From: Rhabditophanes sp. KR3021
Taxonomy: Eukaryota > Nematoda > Chromadorea > Rhabditida > Alloionematidae
Assembly (NCBI GenBank): GCA_963281155.1
Contig: CAUJLY010000001.1
Location: 1,674,001 to 1,738,000 of the forward strand
Direction of reading: 5' to 3'
DNA: 64,000 bases
Positions within the stretch are counted from its first letter, which is position 1, and every line of letters begins with the position of its first letter. A program made the position numbers and the translations under genes. Below, piece after piece: positions 56,431 to 64,000 of the stretch. The notes below the pieces were generated by a model. It saw nothing but the letters and a program-made list of their open reading frames with translations, was not told the DNA's origin and made no database searches.

Positions 56431-56671
56431 CTCCTGTAATCACATCGCTATTGAAGCAAAATCTTTTACTATTCATATTTGAAATCAAACTTCATAAGAT
56501 CTTATGTTTTAGTTTTTACTAGCTCTTTTGCTTGCCGATAGATAATACGTCACCTTAACGATCTTTTTCGAAATCAACTTTTGGAAGCGAATTGATAAAG
56601 AATATTTAATGGCAAAACTATAAACATTCTAACTACATTAAAGTTTGAACACATAAATAGATAACAATTAT
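56431..56671 (+). pseudogene. degenerate, internally deleted U3 snoRNA copy
   Basis: Aligned by eye to 52843-53203: the PSE-like word, the stretch ATTTGAAATCAAACTTCATA with the A'/A region (56479-56520), the GCTCTTTTGCT...CCGAT hairpin arm and, downstream, AACACATAAATAGATAACAA are retained. About 115 nt containing box B and box C are missing, and the box D position reads TTAACG. Without B, C and D it cannot bind the snoRNP core, so it is a pseudogene whose 5' half and promoter were kept. Confidence 0.7.
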
Positions 56672-56683
56672 TTATTAACAAAT

Positions 56684-57957
56684 TCATTTATAAACAGCTA
56701 TTAATTCTGACTCCATCAAATCATATTGTAAAATTGAAAGAATTCTAGCAATCATAAAAGCTTCTTTTTTTCTGTCATTGCTTTGTTTAATTTTATCCAA
56801 CAACTTAATCATTTCACTGATTCTCCAGCAATAATCTTCTTCTTGTTTTTGAAGAAAATAGTAATTGTTCAACTCATTGCAAGCTATTTTGAGAACTCTT
56901 TCGTGATAGATAGAAGTTTCTATTTTTATGTTATGCATATTCTTTCTGGTGAATAAAACTTGAGCTATAAGCCAGGCTATGTCCATTTTGTCAAGTTTGA
57001 GTTTTTTCATAGGTCCTAAAATAAACTCTTCCTCGTATAAAACTATTGGATACATTAATTCACATAGCTGATCTGATATATCTGGGGTGAATTGTTCTCC
57101 TAGCAAAACTAATGGTTCCACTCTATGTGCTGCTGTGTCTGTAGCCATCCAAATAGTTTCTGATTCGTCATATCCAAAAACCTCGAAAGTATTGTACAGT
57201 TTAACTAATCCAAAAAACGTCTGATGAAAGTGCTTGAAATATTGCCATTTTTCTTGAAGATCTATTGCCGAAAATTGAGGTAATTCCATTAACATATGAG
57301 CTGTATGAATAATGAATCTTTGGTAATATTCAATGCAACCGATGATGTCATAATATTTGTCTATTCTTAAGTCTTCCTTTTTGCGAACAGGCATTCTTTT
57401 TTGAAAGTTATCAAAGGCATCCATTATTGTTTGAAGGACTGTCGTACTCTTAATTTCCTTTGACGGACCTTTTTCAAGAAATATGGCATTTATTTTGGGG
57501 ATGCTTGGTTTGATGTTGCATATAACTTCTAATTTATCAAAATTTCTATTTAAATCTGGAATGTTGTTTATTTCGGCCGAAGACGAAGCATCATTGTCAC
57601 TTTTTGTTCCGGAATTTTCAGTGGAACGTTTAACTTCAATGGCCGATATTTTTAAGTCCTTTAATTTCTCAAAGCGACACGCTCGACACAAATTTTTACC
57701 TTTAATAAAACATCTAAAAAGTTGTATGTATAATATAAACTAACCTATTGACAAATCACAATTACCTGTATTTAGTTTACATCTAAAAGTTCTTTCTGAA
57801 GTCAGACTTCGGCGATAGAAGGATCTAAAATGTTCGAAATTAATAGTATAGTAAACTACGCTAGAAGCACTTACGAACATGACTTGCAGATGCTCAAACC
57901 AAAATGGGTTTGAACGTTTTTAGTTGAACAGACTAAGCAAAGGAATTCACTGTCCAT
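56684..57957 (-). CDS. nhr: nuclear hormone receptor, nematode supplementary type
   Basis: Three exons (57875-57957, 57745-57824, 56684-57699) with introns of 50 and 45 nt give 392 residues. The DNA-binding domain starts directly at the N terminus: finger 1 is CLVCSTKNVQTHFGLSICKSC followed by SSFYRRSL (the P-box/recognition helix), and finger 2 is CKLNTGNC...CRACRF, assembled across all three exons. A long ligand-binding domain follows after a Ser/Asn-rich hinge. The C-terminal end DLMESELIAVYK lacks an obvious AF-2 LLxE core. Such receptors number in the hundreds in nematodes and regulate metabolism and xenobiotic response. The second finger spacing is irregular, and the last intron acceptor (TTAAAG) is atypical, so that junction is the least certain. 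Confidence 0.82.
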
Positions 57958-58239
57958 ATTTAAAAATATGTAATGATGCACGTCAATGTTTAATGCGGTC
58001 AAGTATCGCACATTTGATTTGCGATTGACATGTGATAGTGAGTGGGAAAGCGTATTTACTTATTCTATCAGATCACAGTTTGTTATCTTTAACCGATGAT
58101 GATAAAAAGTCCTAAAAACTGTTACACCTTTAACAAACGCTTGGTTAAACATAATTAAAAATATTTTATAATCCAAGGTAATAATTCTGGTAAATAATAA
58201 AAGATGAGCAAAAAACATAATATGGTTTAATAAGAAATA
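57958..58239. other. intergenic
   Basis: Spacer of about 280 bp with the NHR promoter and zinc-finger gene 3' UTR. No element recognised beyond a TTATCT GATA-type site at 58084. Confidence 0.35.
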
Positions 58240-58917
58240 TTAATTTCCATTGCGTAACTTTAAACGGCAAGTTCTTTGGTGACGAGTAGTGTTATCTCCG
58301 CGATTGAATCTTTTTGTACAATAAATACAAAAGTATGGCTTTCCTTCGTGGATTTTGAGATGTCTTTTGAGGTTAGGGACGCATTCAAAGATTTTGTTAC
58401 ACGATCCAAAGGTGCACTGGAATTTGCCTTCTTTTGGAGCAACAGTGATGCGTTCTCTGGTTCTGGGAAGGAGAAGAGATCCAAAGTTAGGAGTGATTCG
58501 GATGTTTGAATAACTTATTTCAGGTGCAGCTGGAGTTTGTGAGCTCAACAACGAGTTTAAGCTATTTAACATCGGTAATTGACCGGGCATCAAATCATAA
58601 TTAACAGCAACATCTTGTTTTTCTTGGTCCGAAGGAGAGGGAGTGCTAGAAGACATTGAGGCTGATCTTAAAAAATTTTGCAACGTTTGTTCCAATTCAT
58701 TTGTATTCATAAATTGGTATTCACCAGTGCTATTATCAGAGGCTTTATTAACAGTAGAAGTAATATTACCACAAGAAGAGTCACCGCACGTCTCATCAGA
58801 ATTATTAGATATTTCGTCATCGTTTGTGTCGGCAGGACTTGTCGCCTCAAATGTGCAATTGTCTTCCATAAAATTCCCATAACTAGAGGCTTCCAAAGCT
58901 TTTAAATTTGACAACAT
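58240..58917 (-). CDS. two-finger zinc protein, probable transcription factor
   Basis: A coding exon of 225 residues from the ATG at 58917 (MLSNLKALEASSY). The N-terminal 150 residues are acidic and Ser/Thr/Asn-rich (possible activation domain). The C terminus carries two linked zinc fingers: CTFGSCNKIFECVPNLKRHLKIH (C-x4-C...H-x3-H) and CIYCTKRFNRGDNTTRHQRTC (C-x2-C...H-x3-C, a C2HC variant), joined by the EGKPYF linker. One intron (58919-58965, 47 nt) directly precedes the start codon, with a noncoding 5' exon upstream that carries a short upstream frame (ATG near 59017). Targets unknown. It is transcribed in the same direction as the NHR gene. Confidence 0.8.
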   Translation of the reverse strand: MLSNLKALEASSYGNFMEDNCTFEATSPADTNDDEISNNSDETCGDSSCGNITSTVNKASDNSTGEYQFMNTNELEQTLQNFLRSASMSSSTPSPSDQEKQDVAVNYDLMPGQLPMLNSLNSLLSSQTPAAPEISYSNIRITPNFGSLLLPRTRERITVAPKEGKFQCTFGSCNKIFECVPNLKRHLKIHEGKPYFCIYCTKRFNRGDNTTRHQRTCRLKLRNGN

Positions 58918-59430
58918 ACTGCAAACAAAATATTTAATAGCAAAGTTTGAATGAATATAACTTACATTTAAAGCTAAAGCAATCCAAAGCTTTTGGATGA
59001 TAATTTCTCACTCATTTTGATTTGGTCTTGCCAATATAAGTACTCAATACACCATTTTCTGTTGGAGATTAGCACTTTGAGTTAGAGAGGTAAGTATAAT
59101 GGCATTACTTATAGTAATTTAAACGAGCATGCAAAGTTTAATATAACATTTTTCTGATAACATCCTTTGAATAAAATTTAAATTGTCGGAGTTGGAAAAT
59201 GGGAGGAGGAAGTTTAAATGTTTATTTAAATGTGAGTTAAAGGTCATCTTACAGCTACTGTAATCAAACAAAAACGATTACACAAAGTAAAGATACGGGA
59301 TATCGTTACATAGATAAGTTATAAAAACACATTCAATCATTTATAAATTGATTCAATTTTTACTTCTATCAAACAGTCACAAAATCAAAAATTAACTAAA
59401 TAACTTTAATTTAAGTAATTAAAAAAGATT
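58918..59430. other. 5' UTR exon of the zinc-finger gene and intergenic
   Basis: A 47-nt intron at 58919-58965 and about 50 nt of 5' UTR exon follow the zinc-finger gene; the rest is AT-rich. The T6 Pol III terminator of tRNA-Thr is the A run at 59421-59426. Confidence 0.45.
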
Positions 59431-59502
59431 TGCCTTATACTGGAATCGAACCAGTGACCTTCTGTTTACTAGACAGACGCTCTACCCCTGAGCCAATAAG
59501 GC
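59431..59502 (-). tRNA. tRNA-Thr (AGT)
   Basis: 72 nt; acceptor GCCTTAT/ATAAGGC, D arm GGCTCAGGGGTAGAGC, anticodon loop TCTAGTAAA, T arm CTGGTTCGATTCCAG and discriminator A. No intron. A T6 run lies 4 nt downstream. Confidence 0.95.
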
Positions 59503-59818
59503 ATATGATTGTACTTTGTTAAGCCCTTCAAAAATCTCTAATGTTTATTTAGTCGAGCCATTCACTTGATACATAATTAAGTTAATTAATAAACTAGAAT
59601 ATTAACTGAAGTTGAAATATCTAAGCACAAATTATAATAAATAAACGTATGCAAGTCGTAGTTTCCATTTCCACGAACACAGACCATACCTGATTAGACA
59701 TAGAAGTGACGAGATAATTCACTGTTAGTGCAACTTAATTATGAGATAAAGGCAGATTTTTTATGTATAATCCGAAAATTGAAATTGTGATGAACAAAAT
59801 TAAGAAGACTACCTATTC
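59503..59818. other. intergenic
   Basis: About 315 bp; nothing recognised. Confidence 0.35.
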
Positions 59819-60543
59819 ATGATGCCAAAAAAATTAATCACAGCATTCATTCTATACACAATTTTAATAATATCTGAAACTGGAGTCTTAAGTCTGGAAT
59901 TATTAACAGGTCCACCAATTGAATTTATGAAAACAACAATCCTCATCTAATAACTTTATCTCAACGAATGTTCGGATTGTTATATATAAGTTGCTGGTAT
60001 AATATTTTCTACGGCCATCTTATGACAAAATAAATAAAACTATGTCAATGTTTTTCCATGTATTTTACTTTAATAAGATTAAACAGAAGTTTGTTTTCTT
60101 TTTCAAGATTCTATTTTTATTATAATTTTGACTTTAATCGCTTGTTTTCGAGGAGCCGAGTTGATCTTTTTGGACTGGGAGCATCTTGAGCAATTATCAC
60201 AATAATTTGATAAATGCTCTTGCTATATTACAGACTTAATTATAGTTTACAAAATAATTAGAAAAGCAGGGAATCTAGGAAAATGATGTGTTTTGATCCA
60301 TCCACAAATACAAGTAGTGTAGATAACAAATCTTTACCAAAAGAACATAGCTATGCTTTTCAATGTTTTTTCTGCAAATATTGCTATCTTATTTAACGAA
60401 TTATTACTTCAAATGCATGGAGTTATTATTATGCGGCTTCACAATTTCAAAATCTACTTTATTATACCGCTGATACAGCTTTGTTGATTATTTGTAATTC
60501 GGAAATAAGAAAAATGATTAGACGAGGTTGGGGTGAGGACTAA
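59819..60543 (+). pseudogene. decayed 7TM receptor, Srx-like
   Basis: Fragments in several frames keep the order of a receptor: MMPKKLITAFILYTILIISE at the start, then (one frame over) HLITLSQRMFGLLYISCWYN, and near the end SNAWSYYYAASQFQNLLYYT followed by ADTALLIICNSEIRKMI, the helix 7 and N-S-x-I-R-x-x-I exit typical of Srx/Srg-superfamily receptors. Multiple stops and frame changes lie between. It is an old pseudogene in plus orientation and is not expressed as a full protein. Confidence 0.6.
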
Positions 60544-60744
60544 AATGTGTTTAATTTCTAAAAAACTTTTATCAAAACACTTTTTTCATAATATATGACC
60601 ACTAAGCTCTCAAAGTCGCTTAAACTTTAGCAAAATATGCTATTTAATATTTGTTGTTTCAGGAAATATAATCACGTTTTGAAATAATTAAAGCCGTTTA
60701 ATAAATTGAATCTTTTATTTACCAATACCCGTAATATATGAGAA

Positions 60745-61286
60745 TTATAAAGCTACGGCTGTAGGCTTATTATATATTGTGGATGAAATGGCTCTACAGC
60801 ATTCACGCTTTTTTGTTGGCTTTTTTATTCGTTTTGAACGACTTGGAACAAGTAGTAGAAGGGGTGAAACTTGTCGTGGAGTGTGATTTAAGTCGTCGCT
60901 ATCTAAGCTTGAAATGCTATCCAAATCATCTTCATTAATTGTGACGATAGTTGAGAGTTCTAAGGAAAATACATAAATAAGCAATGCACTGACTTACCTG
61001 GGACAAATATTCCTGGTGTTTCAGCCATTTCTAGATCAACATCTGTATTTTTCTTCTTATAAGAAATATGCAATTTAGAAATTATGAGACCCACAGCATT
61101 TTTAATTTTATAATTTGTCTCATTTTCCCTTCTTTCGGGTAGTCGCGAGCAGCGGGCAGTCTTAAATAAACTTCTCCACAACCCAAAAAATAATAAAAAG
61201 AACCCCATTAGAATTAGCAAAATATCCAAATGAAGCCAGGTCGCTTCAGGATGTTTGTCATCAAGAACGATCTCATCCAAATGCAT
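60745..61286 (-). CDS. small single-pass membrane protein, unknown family
   Basis: Exon 1 (60998-61286) and exon 2 (60745-60959) join in phase 1 over a 38-nt intron to give 167 residues. An acidic extracellular end (MHLDEIVLDDKHPEATW) is followed by one helix (LDILLILMGFFLLFFGLW), a basic arginine stretch (CSRLPERRENE) and a cytoplasmic tail rich in Asp/Ser (INEDDLDSISSLDSDDL) then Lys/Arg. The order of features is the same as in the gene at 10128-10581. No domain recognised. The tail could be a casein kinase 2 target by composition. An upstream TTG-initiated extension is not used. Confidence 0.58.
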
Positions 61287-61298
61287 GTCCAATAACAA

Positions 61299-61986
61299 AA
61301 AGTGAATACGAAATGCTTTTATAAACGGAAAGGAGGTTATTTATGTCAAAACAACAGATAATCTTCCACTCTCAGATTAGTGACACTGATATAATCTTAA
61401 AAAATTGTTTTTATGTTCATTAAAAAGCATCCAATGTTTGATTCAATAAATGTAAGTGTTTTGGAGATTTCCAATATATTTGATGGTAATGTTTGCACAA
61501 TCATTTCCAACTTGACGATAATCAATTTATTTTCCGTTTTTTAAATATGGAACTTTTGATCTTCAAATCAGCTTTTATTACCTTTGCTATAAAATGACTC
61601 GCTTCATAAAAAGATTGCACGTATATTGATTCTTTTTTTTATAAAGAAGTTTCCCACCTAGAAATGATTAAACAAATATAATCGTTGATACCTATTTATT
61701 CCGAAGGTAATTAAAGTAAGGAGTGATATGAATCATTTGCTTTTCAAGGAATTTCTTTACCCCAGATAACAGGGAAATTCTGCATTTTTTGTCACTGATC
61801 AAGATAAATATGAAATTACTAATCATAAAATATATTTTAGACATTTTTAAAATTAAAATATCGTACTTTTTACTGGGAGTTACTTGTGATAGAATGTATA
61901 AAAGAAACTTTATAACATTAATAATAAAGTAAATAAATTAGACTCATATAAATAAATAAAATGCAATTTGAATTACATATGTTAGC
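61299..61986. other. intergenic, upstream of the IgGFc-like gene
   Basis: About 690 bp. The segment at about 61758-61813 (CAGATAACAGGGAA ... TGATCAAGATAAATA) resembles the sequence at about 63906-63961 near the window end; see findings. Both contain two GATA-type sites, which in worms mark intestinal promoters. Confidence 0.45.
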
Positions 61987-63671
61987 ATGTTAATTTTTCG
62001 AAATTTGGTTTTTATATTTATTTTGGCGGAATCATTTGTACATTCAGATGATGATACCTATGGCACGCATTTTGTTACGTCGGTGTTGAATTATCCTAAT
62101 CCGGATTTTTCTGATTCATGCACAGTCAACTTTATATTTCACACAAAGGCAGTTAATAGTGTTGCTTTTATTCGGCTTAATAACATTAATATGGATGTTC
62201 AGTTTGTCAATATTAACGGTGGAGGAGGATCAGTAAGTTTTTTAGTCAATTATTCGACTTTAAAAGTATTTTTTAGATAAATCTAGATTGCAAATATTTT
62301 CTATTTAATAATTACAATGGAATGAATCAACTTTATACAATTCCTGATAATAGAATCATAATCACTTCCGATAACCCTATTAAGGTACTTGTCCAAGTTA
62401 ATTTTGGTAATTTCAATGGCCAAACAATCGGTGATATGTATTTAGTTTATCCGGATTTTTTGTTAGGAAACAAATATAAAGTAAAGCTACCAAAAAGTTC
62501 GGATGGAACTCCCGGATTAATTTCACTGATGGCATTAGACAATGGCCCAACTATAAGAGGTTCTATTACTCAATACAAGAATGGGAATGTAGCATCAGTA
62601 AACCAGTTTATTTTAGGAGTTGCTGTTGGAGAACGTCAAACTATTTTTGTTTCCGACTCATCAGACCAAGACATTTCATATACTATTGTTGCTAATGGGG
62701 AGTTCGTAGTCGTGGCTAGTGTACCTTGTGTTGACTTATCCTTTGCTAGCGGAAATGTGGCGTCTGATTCAACGTCGGCTTGTGACTATTCTGCTTTTAC
62801 TTTACTGCCTATCCAAAATTACGACTGTCATAGTTATTTGGACGGCAATGGTGATATTAAGGGAATTTCATCACAATTTACAAATTATATTTATGAATTA
62901 CCTAATGCAGTTGAATGTTCTAGCAATTTATTAGTTTTCAATAATCTAAAATACAGAGTAACCACTCAAGACAAAGTTTCGGTTAATATGGGCAAAAGTA
63001 TCTCAATCAATTCAAAGAGTTCTGATGACTTTTCTTCTAGATCAACATACACAAAAATTAGAACTACCAGATTAGGAGGCAATAGAGATTCAGATTCAAA
63101 CATGATCACAAGTGCATTTTTAACAAATGTCCCTGATATGTCTCAAACAATTACTGGATATGTTCCTTTTTATAATACAATTGGTGGATCATCGTTAGAA
63201 GTGTGCGGAAATGATATAAACCCTGATAATTTTAGAATAAATGACGTCAAAATACCAAATGAATTAATCAAACGAAACTTTTTCCCAAACGCCTATCAAT
63301 ATTCTTGCTATGTCATACAAGTTCAAGTGAACCTATTTAATACATTTTACAGCGATGGCAATTATTTAGCATATATTTGTGGAAATAATGTAAATTCACA
63401 ATCTTCATATGGTTACTCTTTGGGATTTTCTGCATCTATGTTAACATCTACTAACACTCAGAAGGTTCTGAATCCAGGAGGCGACGGTCTAAATACTTAT
63501 CCAACGACTACTACAACAAAAACTGAAGCTCCAACCACAACAAAAGCTTCAATTATAAATCTGATAACAACTCCAACTCCGTTAATGACAACAACTAAAA
63601 GCAGTGCGAAAGTTGAGAATAGTTTATTAATATGCGTGTTTAGTCTGATATTTGTTGTATTGAATTTGTAG
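61987..63671 (+). CDS. IgGFc-binding-like surface protein, probably GPI-anchored
   Basis: Exon 1 (61987-62232) and exon 2 (62277-63671) join in phase 0 over a 44-nt intron, giving 546 residues. MLIFRNLVFIFILAESFVHS is a signal peptide. The body shows the repeated beta pattern of the IgGFc-binding N-terminal domain family, starting YGTHFVTSVLNYPN and with IPDNRIIITSDNPIKVLVQV in the middle. Near the C terminus there is a Thr-rich mucin-like linker (TTTTTKTEAPTTTK) suited to O-glycosylation, then a terminal hydrophobic segment (SLLICVFSLIFVVLNL) without a cytoplasmic tail, the signature of GPI attachment. Related to the secreted protein at 16660-18231 but with this added anchor. Possible role at the intestinal or cuticle surface. 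Confidence 0.75.
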
Positions 63672-64000
63672 ATTAAACAATTTTCATTTCCTTACTTTTA
63701 TAATATTGTCAGTTGTATTTTTTCATGAACATAAATCATCTGATAAAAGTATCAAATCTTTTATTTGCAAACTGCAGGCAATATCATTAATTCATAAGAT
63801 TCCTGGTACAAAAGTATATAATAATGATAGTCTTTTATGAGAAACTATTAAATGAAAATAAAATAACTGATAAAAATAGTTTTGTCTTTAGAGCATTGTG
63901 TTAGGTCAGATAACGGGGAAGTATTAAATATTTTTTATGTTTAATCAAGGTAAATATAAAAACCCGACTTTCGAAGAAGACTCCATAAGTTTAATCTAAA
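63672..64000. other. right edge, probable promoter of a further gene
   Basis: About 330 bp. The final part resembles the region before the IgGFc-like gene (see findings), so another member probably begins just beyond the window. Confidence 0.4.

Noticed and set aside
1..64000. CRISPR arrays, operons with ribosome-binding sites, riboswitches, bacterial insertion sequences
   Set aside because: The window is eukaryotic, with spliceosomal introns throughout, and no array or IS-like structure is present.

Overview
The window is nuclear DNA from a nematode. The evidence is very AT-rich sequence, uniformly tiny spliceosomal introns (about 36-50 nt, GT...TTTAG), several divergent seven-transmembrane chemoreceptor genes of nematode-only families (Srt, Sra-like, Str/Srh/Sri-like, Srg/Srv-like), a supplementary-type nuclear hormone receptor, a ShK-domain secreted protein and IgGFc-binding-like secreted proteins. 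Base composition and intron size would suit a clade IV (Panagrolaimus/Strongyloides-like) worm, but that is an inference. No species is claimed. Splice junctions were worked out by hand by checking GT/AG and reading phase; all multi-exon models listed as intact add up to whole codons.

Left part (0.9-31 kb): an arm-like, accessory landscape dominated by chemoreceptors: 10 fairly full-length 7TM genes in 30 kb, two of them with a single-base frame break in an A-run. Between them lie a membrane-anchored M1 aminopeptidase (11.5-14.5 kb), a secreted IgGFc-binding-like protein (16.7-18.2 kb), a broken coiled-coil gene of unknown family (21-22.2 kb), a small tetraspan protein (22.8-23.3 kb), a BTB-BACK-Kelch protein (23.4-25.2 kb), a tandem pair of Srt receptors (25.6-28.2 kb) and a SKP1-like gene (30.6-31.1 kb).

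Middle part (31-51.5 kb): more conserved genes. These are a double-BED-finger protein derived from a hAT transposase, one more receptor, cytochrome b5 (36.25-36.68 kb, in short exons and easily missed), AP-1 clathrin adaptor sigma (37.8-38.4 kb) followed by a decayed duplicate of itself, a small TKL kinase, a 4.7 kb gene-free stretch, an SH3-containing mixed-lineage kinase and a UDP-glucuronosyltransferase.

Right part (51.5-64 kb): tRNA-Met(CAT), tRNA-Lys(CTT), a probable U3 snoRNA gene with a degenerate partial copy 3.6 kb away, a three-ShK secreted protein, a nuclear hormone receptor, a two-finger zinc protein, tRNA-Thr(AGT), a decayed Srx-like receptor, a small single-pass protein resembling one at 10 kb in layout, and a second IgGFc-binding-like protein. 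Its upstream region partly recurs at the right edge of the window.

Most of this is ordinary nematode biology. The points most worth checking are the U3 gene and its partial copy, the cysteine-rich insert shared by the two kinases, the domesticated hAT/BED gene with a TGAC/GTCA cluster in its promoter, and a run of three perfect hairpins at 56.3 kb that no recognised gene explains.
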